Origin: Knufia peltigerae
Taxonomy: Eukaryota > Ascomycota > Eurotiomycetes > Chaetothyriales > Trichomeriaceae
DNA length: 64,000 nucleotides
Assembly: GCA_030247855.1 (NCBI GenBank)
Contig: JAPDRN010000115.1
Coordinates: 1-64,000, forward strand
Direction: 5' to 3'
This document shows positions 35,481-46,198 of the stretch, one piece after another. How positions within the stretch are numbered: position 1 is the stretch's first letter; the number at the start of each line of letters is the position of its first letter. The notes below the pieces were generated by a model that saw only the letters and a program-made list of their open reading frames with translations, ran no database searches and had not been told where the DNA came from. Both the position numbers and the translations under genes were made by a program.

Positions 35481-36563
35481 ATGAAGTCTCCAGCTACGAT
35501 CCTACTCTCGCTACCTTTCTTATTAGCGCAGTTGAGCGCCGCCGCCTCGATAGACTGCGAAAATATACGTGTCGGTGGGAAGAAATTCGACATATCCAAA
35601 CTCGCGGGACGTCATTCGATAACTTTGCACGATACGTCGAGGCCTCCTGCCGAGTATAACACGACCTGGTCTGTCAACCTATGTGCACCGCTGAAGAAGA
35701 TTGATGGGGTTCGTGACGCGGACCAGTGTCCAATGGGGACCAGAGGTAAGTAGAGAAATCCCCGTGCCCGAGAGATATTGGTTTGACGTTTTGCAATCAC
35801 AAAGTCTGCGGAGTGGTCCAATCGTGGAACCCAGTTGATGACCCGGACAAGAAACACATCGAAGTCGAGAACGTGATCCCCATCGCCGGAAACTTCGACT
35901 CGAGTACAGGCAAGAGCCTCGATCCGAAAGTCACACGACTGAAAGAGCAGGATGTCAACGCGGATGGATTACAGATAGAGTTCAATGGTGGATACTACAA
36001 CAAGAACAAGCAACGAGCGGTGATCCAATTGCAATGTGACCCTGATCGGACAGGCAACGAAGCGAGGCGGATGAGGAGAGACGACAAGGGAAAGGAGGGG
36101 GACGACGGGACCGACGATGGTGACAAGGACGACGAAACCTCGAGTTCGAGTTTGTCGTTTGTAAGTTACGGCCCGGTCGAAGGCAAGGAGAAACTTGAAG
36201 TGGTGCGGTTCAATTGGAAGACGAAATACGCCTGCGAAGATTACGCCGACAGCGACGAGGCGAAGAAGGGTGGTTGGGGTTTCTTTACGTGGTTCATTTT
36301 GATGTATGAGCCCTCTCTGACCTGTCCGCCAGCACCAAATACTGACTGACGTTTTCTTTATAAATAGTACATTCCTCGGTATCGCCGCCTACCTCATCTT
36401 CGGCTCCTGGTTGAACTACAACCGCTACGGTGCTCGCGGGTGGGACCTCTTGCCTCACGGAGACACCATTCGCGACATTCCATACCTGTTCAAGGATTTC
36501 TCCAGAAAAGTCGTCGACACGGTTTCCGGGGGTGGGTCACGAGGTGGTTACAGCGCTGTATGA
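35481..36563 (+). CDS. atg27: Autophagy protein Atg27
   Basis: Model: exons 35481-35745, 35805-36303 and 36368-36563, 319 residues. A signal peptide (LLSLPFLLAQLSAAAS) is followed by a luminal domain with spaced cysteines (SIDCENIRVGGKKFDI, NLCAPL, QCPMG, VCGVVQSW, YACED) of the mannose-6-phosphate-receptor-like type. An acidic insert (GKEGDDGTDDGDKDDE) breaks this domain. A single membrane helix spans the second junction (GWGFFTWFILITFLGIAAYL), and the cytosolic tail NYNRYGARGWDLLPHGDTIR is the Atg27 signature. The extreme C-terminus GGYSAV contains the YSAV-type sorting signal. Atg27 cycles between vacuole/endosome and Golgi and supports Atg9 trafficking. Confidence 0.93.
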
Positions 36564-37214
36564 TTAAGTCGAATGATTGTTGATCTCCAAGCCTCGGGTC
36601 TTTGTATGGGGGTTTTTATTTTGTATTGCTTGTAGAATTATAATACAGAGAGAATGGCAAAAGGATGCCCGGAATTGCACAGTATGTGCAAAGGTAAACA
36701 GCAAGGTTACAGTCCTCCGTGTTCTTGACCTCGCCAATCGGTCATGTATATTCAGTGTCTTGAGATGGAAGTAGAGTATATTTGCCTTGTTCAATCAAGA
36801 TGACACGGAGGCATGTGAAGTTGTTGCGATGAAAGGTACTTTTTTGACTACTTGATAAGCATAAATATCTCGGGACGCTTATACTCCGTACCTCAAGCCT
36901 CACCGTAATCACCAAAACAGACTACTGTAAAGCACAAGGCCACATTGATGCAAATATGTCAGCCTTGGAAACAATATTCCAAGCCTCGTATTGATCTTTG
37001 GCTCTGTTCTTTATATATTCTACTTCTGTTCTATTTTCCTTTATCGAGATCAATTCCAGTCACGATCGACCGACGACGAGAACACATCTCTCACGATCTT
37101 GTCGACTTTTGCAATCTCGGTCGTCAAAAGTGACACCGAATCGGCACCAGAACCGATTGCTGGTCCTGTTTCGAAGAGGGAAAATCAAAAACCCACCACC
37201 ACCTCAACCCAAAG
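36564..37214. other. Intergenic region, 0.65 kb
   Basis: Atg27 3' flank and prefoldin promoter. One ACTCCGTA octamer at 36883-36890. Nothing else seen. Confidence 0.5.
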
Positions 37215-38023
37215 ATGTTGTCAAGGAGAGTTGTAAGTCAAAAAACGTTTTCCGCGGCCGAACCGATTCCCCCTCCCAGGAAAAAAAAGGACCACGCCAC
37301 ACGACACGGTGATCGGTCGTGGTTAACAACGTCTTTTGCCGCTTCGGTTTCATCTTCCACCCTATTCTGAATACATATCTGACTTGGTTCCGATTCGACA
37401 GTTATCAAAGGAGGAAGAATCCGAGTCGACGGACGCCGAAGTGACAAAGGAAGATCAAGACAAGATCAATACATTTTCCAGGTTACACAACCGAAGTAAA
37501 TTGTTGGAGGAGGAATTGGCGACGAAACAGGTATGTTCTCTCTTTTTTTTTGGTTTCGAGAAACCTTTGCAAGTACCGGGGACTACTCCCGGCCCTCGTA
37601 CTGTGAGAAACGTGTTTTACCATGAAACTCTGAACTAATACGACTTGGTTTTTTAAAAATCATCAGAAAGATAAAGAAGATTTGGAAGAACTTTCTACAG
37701 AGCTTGAATTGGCCGACGAGGATGAATTGGTACCGTACGTCAACTTTGCCCAGACCATCATCGTCTCTCCCCTTTTCTCTTCGTTGTCGACCGACCGAAT
37801 ATTGAACGTTTTTGCTCACTCTGTCGACAGATACAAGATAGGCGATTCGTTCATGCACCTACCACTCGAGGAAGCCCAGGATCTTTTGAGTTCGGCAACC
37901 ACCGACATTGAAGAAGAAGTTTCGACCCTGCAAGAAGAATTGGGTACCGTCAAGGACGAAATCGGTCAACTCAAGGCTCACTTGTACGCCAGGTTCGGGA
38001 GGGGTATCAACCTAGAGGCTTGA
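37215..38023 (+). CDS. gim3: Prefoldin subunit 4
   Basis: Model: exons 37215-37232 (only 18 nt), 37402-37530, 37667-37734 and 37831-38023; 135 residues, all GT-AG. The product begins MLSRRVLSKEEESES and runs KINTFSRLHNRSKLLEEEL, ELADEDELVPYKIGDSFMHL, then EEAQDLL and ends LYARFGRGINLEA. This is the beta-class prefoldin pattern: two coiled-coil helices flanking a beta hairpin. Prefoldin is the cytosolic hexamer that hands unfolded actin and tubulin to the CCT chaperonin. Length matches the family. Confidence 0.95.
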
Positions 38024-38436
38024 ACATGAAACACAAACAAATCAAAAATCAAAAATCAAAAATCTCACACACACAAAAAAAAAGAGAGCAAAGAGACCTT
38101 TAAAAGTCAATATGATGATTCACAACTGCTTCAATATGTACGGCACAGTAAATCACCATTGCGTATGCACAATACTCGGTACTAAAGGAATTTATCCCCT
38201 CAAGTTCTATCAAGACTGTAAATCTAGTCCCCAAAAAGAGGTACCTAGGTAGATCATGGACTTGCAACATTCCACATGAAAGACATATCAGAAGCAATTC
38301 AGCCAGCAGCAGCAGAAAATATATATACAAACACGCACATGCCGAAAACATTTAAAAAAAAAAAGAGGGAAAATGATTGACAAGAGCTGACAGAGTGATA
38401 CCTCCTACTCCTACTCGTACGCTCTCTGTCTCACTC
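38024..38436. other. Convergent intergenic region
   Basis: 413 bp between two 3' ends. AAAAATC repeats near 38041-38062 and A-rich runs are consistent with 3' UTRs. Confidence 0.5.
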
Positions 38437-39603
38437 TCATAACTTGGCGTTCTTATCCTGTTGTTGCAGCCTCACCACACCTTCTTGCGTGCACGTGGCG
38501 ATCAACGTACCGTCTTTGCTCCAGATGCGCTGCAGAACGACACCCCTCCCGTCGCCGGCCCAGGGACTCTCCATCTCGGTCAACATCCACTCGTCGGCCC
38601 TGAAAGCTCTGGGGTTGTGGAAGTAAATGGTGTGGTCGAGGCTGACCATCATACCTATGCGTCGGGTGTCATTCGTCGCCGGAGCGTCACCACCGCCATC
38701 GCCACCGGAGGTTTCATCGTTCTCCTCCTCTTCCTCCTTGGCGATTTGTTCGAGGTAGGTCTTCATCTGGGCCCGTTCGGCCTCACTGCCGGTGAAAGTC
38801 TTGAGGGTGCGCTCGATGTTCCTCCGGTTGGCGAACCGCATGAGGTTGTGGACGCGGGCGACGGTGCCGATGAAGTAGGAATCGCTCATGTAGGCCAGGG
38901 CCGACAGGTGGGCCTGGTGGTTGTCCCCGGGGGAGTTGGCTCGCCGTCCCGTCGCCGTCTCCTCCTCTCGCACGTTGGGAGGGCAGTCGGAGATCCTGCC
39001 CACGGCCCGGATCCACTGTCGCAGTTTCCGACCGCTGGGACACCCTCGTGTCGTCACTTTACACCTCACGCTCTCAAAAGGCCTGTCGTCGACATTGTTG
39101 TTGTTCTCGTCGGCCGACGACGACGACGACGACATGGTGACCTTTGAAGTCGGCGGCGGTGTGAACCCTTCCGGCATCGACACGGCGTGTTCCACCCTCT
39201 CCCGACCCCCGCTGTTCTCCTTCATGAACGACAGGGTGGTCGTGAAGATGCACTTGCCCCTCTGCCTCGCCTGGACGGTCCGCGTGATGAAGGACTTGCC
39301 GTCGCGGACCCGCTCGACGTGGTACAGGATGGGGATCTCCGAGTTGCCCGCCAGGACAAAGTAACAGTGCATGCTGTGGACCGTGAAGTCGGACGGGATG
39401 GTCGCCTGCGCCGCCGAGAGGCACTGCGCGATGGCCGCCCCGCCGTAGATGCCTCGCGCCCCCGGAGGGTGCCACAGCGGTCGCGCGTTTGTAAAGATGT
39501 CCGGCCCAATGTCGACGAGCGGGAGGAGTTGGAGGACGTTTTCGATCGGGGAGTGGTGAGGGAGGGACTTGGGTGGTTTGATTAGAGTTGCGTGGGTCGA
39601 CAT
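38437..39603 (-). CDS. Peroxisomal acyl-CoA thioesterase (TesB/ACOT8 family)
   Basis: Single exon of 388 residues. The double-hotdog fold is recognisable from GIYGGAAIAQCLSAAQATIP, HSMHCYFVLAGNSEIPILYHVERVRDG (split over residues 76-102) and the second repeat AYMSDSYFIGT, SLDHTIYFHNP. Candidate catalytic residues by comparison with TesB are Asp241, Thr325 and Gln373 (CTQEGVVR). The C-terminus Ala-Lys-Leu is a PTS1 signal, so the enzyme should act in the peroxisome matrix, hydrolysing acyl-CoA during beta-oxidation. Two low-complexity inserts (Ser/Asn-rich ~157-172, Glu/Gly-rich ~289-308) make it longer than TesB (286). GC content is higher than in the flanking DNA. Confidence 0.92.
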   Translation of the reverse strand: MSTHATLIKPPKSLPHHSPIENVLQLLPLVDIGPDIFTNARPLWHPPGARGIYGGAAIAQCLSAAQATIPSDFTVHSMHCYFVLAGNSEIPILYHVERVRDGKSFITRTVQARQRGKCIFTTTLSFMKENSGGRERVEHAVSMPEGFTPPPTSKVTMSSSSSSADENNNNVDDRPFESVRCKVTTRGCPSGRKLRQWIRAVGRISDCPPNVREEETATGRRANSPGDNHQAHLSALAYMSDSYFIGTVARVHNLMRFANRRNIERTLKTFTGSEAERAQMKTYLEQIAKEEEEENDETSGGDGGGDAPATNDTRRIGMMVSLDHTIYFHNPRAFRADEWMLTEMESPWAGDGRGVVLQRIWSKDGTLIATCTQEGVVRLQQQDKNAKL

Positions 39604-40447
39604 GTCGGGCGGGGGAGGCAGAAGAGACAGCGAGCGTTGTGAGGACGGGTAGTGGTGGTAGGTGAAGGAGACAAGACGCCCCTCGCCGAGGAGATTGTAG
39701 GGATCTAGATAATATGTATGTTCTGTATACGGAGTGGTAAGAGTAGTAGTTGTCGAGCGAGGTATTTCCGGGAGAGTTTGTTCGAGGGCTTCGGGATGGG
39801 AGGTGGTAATAATTGCTTCAAGCGATCTTGGTTCAGAGTAAAATCCTCATGGCAAGGTCTGACAAGGACAAGACTGCTTCCGAGGTTTCTTGTATCTTTT
39901 TCTTTTTTCCTTTTTTGAAAGCCTATCTTGCATGAGTGAAGAGAAGAATGCTCGAGTGTTACGCACGGGAGGAAATGGATTGATCTCTCTGTCTGACCTT
40001 TTTGACGCCAAAACAAAACCGAGCCGAGGTTCGTCCAAAAATGGCAACGCGTGCAAAATGTCGCTGACGGGGGCACATGCAACGCAGCAGACCACGTTTC
40101 TCGTGCTGTAATTAGGATATCCTGATGCTTCAATTCGTATAGTAGGTCTTGCAAGCTGGTTGATTTTGGCGACGGCGATGAATATATGTATGAGATCGAC
40201 GCAGAACCAGAACATCCTAGATAATGGAGCACACTTTTACTCGTACAAGTCATGCCCAAAACATTGATTAATTCATTACCTTTACAGAGTACATTTCGTA
40301 TCTAGTTATTATATTTCGGGTTATTCTTCCATTGATTGACCTTTTGCATCATTCAAATCATTCACCTCAACAACCTTATAACAATCATAAAAACCTGACG
40401 CCTCGCTAAATGACCCAAATGACCACTCCAACTAAGAACAAAATCTT
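39604..40447. other. Intergenic region, 0.84 kb
   Basis: Promoter of the thioesterase gene and 3' flank of the membrane-protein gene. One TACGGAGT octamer at 39728-39735. No coding region supported. Confidence 0.5.
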
Positions 40448-41521
40448 TCATGCATACCTGGCCGAACGTGACCACGACCGAGAGGGAGATGGAGATGCCG
40501 CACCAGAGGCTTGCTGCAGCCAAGGAGTATCCATACCCGCGGGCATGAGGATAGACGAACGCTCAATCTCATCTCGCCGACGTTGACGATGATCTTTGAA
40601 GGAACTTTCCACGGGCGGACCTTGACCGTCACCCGTAAACTTGGCCAGGAGATTCCACTTGGAGGAATTGGAAGAATTTGGGAGGCTCCCACTTCGAGGC
40701 CGCCGCGCTGCCTTAGTGGAGGTGGTGGCAGTATTAGTAGTAGCCATCACCCGTGTTCCACCACCACCACCACCACCACCAAAGCCTTCATCACCAGGTA
40801 GGAAGATTTTGTAGGTACTTTCGTGGCCACTGGGCATCGCAGGAGACGTCGACGATGATTGCGCAGCGGCTTCTCGGTTCAGTAACAAACGCAAAAGTTG
40901 TCGACGTTGTGCCTCGTCCTCTGGTACATTTGGATCTATCGGCAAGAGTTCCGTGGTGGAGGACACGCCGTCGCCACCATAATTTACGGACGACGAAGGT
41001 TGACGGCCAAAAAACCTGGGCATGTGTTGTCTCCTGTGTTGATCCAATCTCTTGATCTTGTTCATCCGCTTGTACGTGATGAACGTGAGGACCGCCGAGG
41101 CGACGGTGGTCGTGCACGCCGTCGCCAGCGGGACGTATATGTAGGCTTGGTTCGAAATGGGGAAATCCTTGTGGAGGGCGTGGTTCAAGACCGTCACGAC
41201 GATGCCCATGAAGGAGAATGTCAAGATCGGGACGAGGACGCCATCGTAGAGGAACAAGAGGCTGCGGCCGAAGAAGGCGATCGCCGAAGCCGAGGCGTAG
41301 CCTGCGACCAAGAAAATCGAGGCGAGGACGATGAGAGCCGTCCGGGAAACTTTGACGTTGGGTTCGTCGGAAGTGAAGACGAGCGCGAAGATGACGTATC
41401 CCGTCAGACAGGAACAGGAAGATGCCAGTGCAAGAGCCCTGAAATACCAAGGCAGAGCGTCTCGTTCCGTGTAGAGGTCGAAGGCGGTCTCTCGCATTCG
41501 AACGTACGATTGTTGTTGCAT
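40448..41521 (-). CDS. Fungal four-helix integral membrane protein, unknown function
   Basis: Single exon, 357 residues from the ATG at 41521; the upstream open frame starts only with GTG. Four hydrophobic segments lie in the first ~180 residues (RALALASSCSCLTGYVIFAL, TALIVLASIFLVAGYASASA, GVLVPILTFSFMGIVVTVL, and YVPLATACTTTVASAVLTF). A long disordered cytosolic tail follows with a Gly8 run, Ser-rich stretches and an Arg-Ser ending. I recognise the general pattern of Pezizomycotina-specific membrane proteins but no named family. No catalytic motif seen. Confidence 0.7.
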   Translation of the reverse strand: MQQQSYVRMRETAFDLYTERDALPWYFRALALASSCSCLTGYVIFALVFTSDEPNVKVSRTALIVLASIFLVAGYASASAIAFFGRSLLFLYDGVLVPILTFSFMGIVVTVLNHALHKDFPISNQAYIYVPLATACTTTVASAVLTFITYKRMNKIKRLDQHRRQHMPRFFGRQPSSSVNYGGDGVSSTTELLPIDPNVPEDEAQRRQLLRLLLNREAAAQSSSTSPAMPSGHESTYKIFLPGDEGFGGGGGGGGTRVMATTNTATTSTKAARRPRSGSLPNSSNSSKWNLLAKFTGDGQGPPVESSFKDHRQRRRDEIERSSILMPAGMDTPWLQQASGAASPSPSRSWSRSARYA

Positions 41522-42805
41522 CCCTCTTTTTTGAGGTGGGGGACCGAATTGTTCAAGAAGGGAGGAGTAGTCGAGACATTCAGAGGGGCCTCGGGGGGGG
41601 GCTGGCCTGGTAAGGCTGCAAAATTGCGATATTCCGCAGTAAGATGGGATTTTGGACACGGGATGGTGGCTTTCGTCTTGTTACGGAGTAACGCTCACGT
41701 ACAAAGTACGGAGATGGTAGGGCTGGAACGCCTGAGAGCGAAACGAGAGTAAGCGATTATGAACAGGGGCGTTTTCGTGTTTTTGGTTTGGGGGGAGATA
41801 ATACGAAGTGCTGAGGGAAAAGCGACAGGCCGAGAACGATCAAGGTAACAATGACAATGAGGGGATGGAGGAGAAGGAGAACAATGGCAGCATTTCTGGA
41901 TGGTTGCGTTCGGTGAGATGACAAGAAACAAAAAAGGCACAAACAAAAAGATCCGAGAATTGTCGAGTACGACGAGGTCGAGTTACATTAATATGGTGCT
42001 TACGGGGGGAGGATCTCACAGCCTTCTTGATTTATCTTCTGCGGAGTATCTACACCACTACGAGTACGAGTACGAGTACGGAGTACGCCTGCGAAATAAT
42101 CCATGCTATTTGTAAAGGCAATAATAAAGCCTCGTCCTCGGTGCACTTTCCCCTTTGGATAACCTCGGTATCTTGGTCGCTGGAGAACCCCGTACAAAGT
42201 ACAGAAGTCATGAGTCCAAGGTACAATATCTACAAGTACAAAGTCTTGCTAACCGATAGCTGATTAATGACCTATCTCATCTGACTAGTCGTGACTCCGT
42301 AGAGACATTCCTATTGTCTAGACCCTTTCCCCTATGCTGTCCCCACAATTGTTCAACCTCTATTCTTTTCCAGCCGTGACGAGAGACCACAATGCCCCAA
42401 AACATGTCCCCAGGGCGACCACTCCGTACAGAGCACTATGAATGGACTTGACAAAAACCAAAAGACTCCTCGATAACGGTAGGAAGCTCGGCAATCACGA
42501 GATATCGTACCGAGCTCATGAGATCCTTCGTAATCGCTTCCCCGGATATCTGGGGTACAAACGGGTCCAGGGCGAGTCAGCCATGTGAAAATGGCTGACT
42601 CGGACGTGAACTGACCACAGCAGCGGCACCTGTTCTATCCTCTCACCTCGGCTGGTCTGTATGGTTTTCTGTAGACTTTTCGCTGCTGAACCAGTCTTCT
42701 CTTCCCCCGTCACCTCTTTTTACACTCGGACAAGGGCAAAACGTGCACAGTCATTCCCGTCACCGTCCAAGGCCTCAAAGTCAAGGATCCCCACCAACAG
42801 AAATC
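41522..42805. other. Intergenic region, 1.3 kb, divergent promoters
   Basis: Between the membrane-protein and alcohol dehydrogenase genes. Four copies of the ACTCCGTA octamer (41682-41689, 42077-42084, 42294-42301, 42421-42428) and a GAGTAC tract. The short repeat AAGTAC also recurs (41703, 42197, 42235). No coding region supported. Confidence 0.55.
42060..42087. repeat. (GAGTAC)n hexamer tract
   Basis: Consecutive CGAGTA units ending in GGAGTACG, which fuses the tract with a TACGGAGT octamer. Confidence 0.8.
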
Positions 42806-44344
42806 ATGGGCGACGCTTCTACTACTACTATCGATGTCCCCAAGGAATGCTGGGCTGCAGTTGTGGTAAGAAAAGGCCCATGCCGTGAAATGCGTATCGA
42901 GAAGCTTACAGAGATTCATTGTAGAAAGACGAGGGGCCCAACTTCTACGTCGAGGTTGAAAAGGTCCCCGTACCCGAAGTCGGCAAGCATTGAGGAACCG
43001 CCTGATGGCACCGCCCAGAAGTACTGACAATTTCCTCGGTTTTCTAAATAGGACCCAACGACGTTCTGATAAAGCTCAACGCCACGGGAATTTGCCTAAG
43101 TGACATCCACTTCATGCTTCATGACTGGAACATGCCCAAGATGTCCGATGTGGGCGTCAAGTGCGCCGGACACGAAGGCGCCGGAGTCATTGTCAAAGTC
43201 GGTGAGAACGTCAAAGAACTCGCCGTAGGTCAGCGCGCGGGTTACAAGCCCATTCAGAATGTCTGCCACCAGTGCTTGTACTGCAAATCTGGTCGGGATC
43301 AGTACTGCCTAAAGGCTGTTTTCACTGGTGGGGCCTGTGATGGCAAGTACCCGGTCTCTCACGGTCTGCCATACCACTCTACTGACCTCCGACAGGTTCT
43401 TACAAACAGTATGTGGTATCGCCGGACAACTATACTACCGTAAGTTGTAGATGAAGGTCTTCGAGGCACTGGTTGGCTGATCACTTTCCTCACGTAGCTC
43501 ATCCCCGATGTAAGTTCCATTCGGCTCGGATGGCCAAGCATAGACTGACCGAATCAAGGGTGTCTCGGATTACGTCGCAGGTCCTGTCATGTGCTCTGCC
43601 TCGACGGTTTACACTTCGATCAAAGAGTCCGGCATTAGACCTGGTGAATTCGCCGTGTTCCCAGGCGGAGGTGGGGGTGTCGGAATCCAGGGAGTCCAAC
43701 TAGCAGCCGCCATGGGCATCCGAGCTATCGTCGTCGACACCGGTGATGAACGAAGGAAGCTGGCCATGGAGATGGGTGCCGAGCACTTTGTGGATTTCAA
43801 AGAGGGAGATCCGGTCAACAAGGTTGTGGACTTGACCGAGGGTGGTGCACACGCTGTCTTCGTCACGGCCGTCCAGTCGTACCCGATTTCTCTCGGCTAC
43901 CTAGGGGCTCGTGCTGGTGGACAAGTCATGTGGTGTGTGCAATCAACCTCGTTTGAGCTATCCCATGGAAGAGTTACGCTGACGAGAAGAAAATCCAGCA
44001 TCGGCCTACCTCCGGACGGAAAATACCACGTAGACCTTGACCCGTCGAAATTGATATTCCGAGGGCAATCCATCAAGGGAACACTAGTGAGCAGTATGGC
44101 CGATATTGACGAAACACTCCAGTTTGCTCAACGAGGTAAATACTCTGTTATCCTTCCAGGAACGAGGCTGATGTCGCACGCAGGCAAGCTGCATCTCCAG
44201 CCCAAGGTGGTAGGATTAAGTAAATTCAACGAAGCCGTCCAGAGTCTCAAAAATGGGCAAGTCGCAGGGTAAGTGTGCCACCAGAATTGGAGGAAGCAGC
44301 TGACACTGTGCAGTCGCATTGTGGTCGACTTCAACCTGCCGTGA
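42806..44344 (+). CDS. Zinc-type alcohol dehydrogenase (MDR family), nine exons
   Basis: Model: 42806-42865, 42925-42982, 43052-43342, 43396-43439, 43498-43509, 43559-43932, 43999-44135, 44184-44268 and 44314-44344; 363 residues, all phases consistent. Catalytic-zinc ligands appear in GICLSDIHF (Cys) and CAGHEGAG (His-Glu). Structural zinc cysteines are in CHQCLYCKSGRDQYC. The NAD-binding Rossmann turn is FPGGGGGVGIQGVQLAAAMG. The ending GQVAGRIVVDFNLP is typical of yeast ADH-like enzymes. It should oxidise or reduce alcohols/aldehydes in the cytosol. Introns 2 and 3 have GC donors (GCAAGC, GCAAGT) and exon 5 is only 12 nt. It sits tail-to-tail with the bZIP gene. Confidence 0.9.
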
Positions 44345-44599
44345 CGAATAGCGGAAACATGTTGCAAATCGGTCCTGGATAAGCGAATCGCCAGGAAGGA
44401 TGTTATGCGAGTCGTGCAGAGAACAGCATGCAATTGGCGAAAGAAGCGGCGTGATTGAATCACACCGTACTCAGTAGCGGGTGCTAGCAGTTCTGTAGAT
44501 CCGTGGAGATGGGAGTCATGTAGGAAAGCTCGCGTATCCTAAGGAGGGTTGATTCTCAAGAGACTATGACCACCACCGCTAGACTTAGATACTAGGCCC
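44345..44599. other. Convergent intergenic region
   Basis: 255 bp between the ADH and bZIP 3' ends. Nothing else seen. Confidence 0.5.
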
Positions 44600-46198
44600 T
44601 CAATAAGAAGCCACAGGTTGAAACATGCTCGAGCTCCTCTGGAAAACGGGGACATCGTACCGCATTTCGGGACATCGTTCGAAAAATCCTGGCTTCATCG
44701 TCCAGTTCTCGTAATTGTACACATGCTGCAAAAAGACCGGGCTGAACTCGTGTCGATCACGAAAGGGGTCATAGACAAATATCTCCTTGTCGGAATATGG
44801 CCAGAAGAAGGAGAAGTTTTCGACGTATGCTGCTGAGAAAAGCCCTGACGCCGAGTACTTTTCATGCTCAAAGACCATACGATCTCGCATGCCGGGCCTG
44901 CAAGAAAAAAATGAGCACTGTTTGACAGACATAAAGGACCGGAAGACTACTAATACTTACCAGATCAGAAAATCAATGACCACGGGGTGAGCCAATCGTT
45001 CTTGCGAAGGTCTGTTGGATCACTAAAGTCAGAAAAATGGCAAACAGCCTGCCTGGGAGGGGCAGCTGAAATCTCACCTAGGTCGTAGAAAGCCAGGAAC
45101 TCGACTGAGGTTCTCTGGCGTAGGATCCTCCCGGTATTGGATCAAGGTCTGGCAGACAAACACCATGGCGATCCTTTGAGCTACCGACGTCCACGTGCCA
45201 AAGATGCGCTGGTCAACTTCGCGTAAAGCGTACCACACGGGGTGCTCGGCTGCGTGGCCGACGTTCTGCCACCCCCACAGCATGGCTTGAAAAGCCACCT
45301 GAAAGTCCATTGTCGATGCCGACTTGACCCGTCTCTTGACTGAATCTAAGGCTCCAAAGTAGGCCGAGTTCCCAAGGTGCCATTTTTCCGTGTCTGGAAC
45401 GATCCCTCCGGCGATTTCGAGATTGGAAGATGGCGATTTGAACAGCGCAGCTGGCTCGTACGTATTCCAAATGCCCATGTCTGTCTGATCGAACACGTCG
45501 AGGAGGTCCAAGTCGAAGTGGTCCACTTCCACCTTATCGGCCGTGGTGTCATGGTCAGACATGGTGTCGGCAGTCGTTACGAGGACGTTGTCTGCGAAGG
45601 TTCCCTTTGCTGTCAAAATGTCTTCTCCACAAGTACCGTTCTCAAGGACGCCCTCCTCGGGCGCCGCACACGCTGCACCGGGCGGTACAGTCACGGTCAC
45701 ACGGGGAGGCGAGGGCTTTGTCGGCGTCGATATAGTTATAGGATGGTCGAGTTCAAAGGCGTTACCTTGGGCGAGGGCAGCGCCGGTGGGTTGGACCTCG
45801 GGAATGAAAGCCACGGGCTGTTTGGATTCAGAGAATTTTGCGTCCGGGCTGCTGGCCCAAGGGGCGAAGTCTGGGTCGGTGCCGCCGGCGTCGCCTTCAG
45901 GGACAAGAGGGACTTGGTCAACCAAGCTTCGTAATCTATCAAGTGTGTATCGCAGCTGGTGGTTGTTATTTCGTAAGTTGGCAATGGTGCGCGTGAGTGA
46001 TGCGGTACAGCTGGGGTCGTCGCCGGACTGTAGGCTGTTCAAAGCCTCTTCGAGCGCAGCAATCCGCTGTTTGGTCCTCTCGCGGTTGGCTCTTTGGGCA
46101 AGCCGATCCTGAATTTTCTTCCTCTCGGTTCTCTGCCGGGGCTTTTTCTTCCCTTCAGCATCATTGTTGTAGTTGTTCTCCGCCGTAGAATCTGCCAT
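44600..46198 (-). CDS. bZIP transcription factor with C-terminal DUF3425
   Basis: Model: exons 46198-45078, 45011-44961 and 44897-44600, 489 residues. The start is the first ATG; the frame extends further only with a GTG. The basic region is RKKIQDRLAQRANRERTKQR (residues 27-46), followed by a short leucine-type heptad region (LEEALNSL, then LRYTLDRLRSLV). The usual basic-region Asn is Asp here (residue 31). The C-terminal DUF3425 domain starts near PVWYALREVDQRIFGTW and, across two introns, reads LRPRPSQERLAHPVVIDFL, IWPGMRDRM, then FSFFWPYSDKEIFVYD. This architecture is common among fungal pathway-specific and stress regulators. It is divergent from the sugar transporter gene and next to the ADH, so local regulation is plausible but inferred. 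Confidence 0.88.

Noticed and set aside
38461..39585. Long plus-strand frames across the thioesterase gene
   Set aside because: GC-rich antisense shadows; the minus strand carries a complete enzyme with catalytic residues and PTS1.
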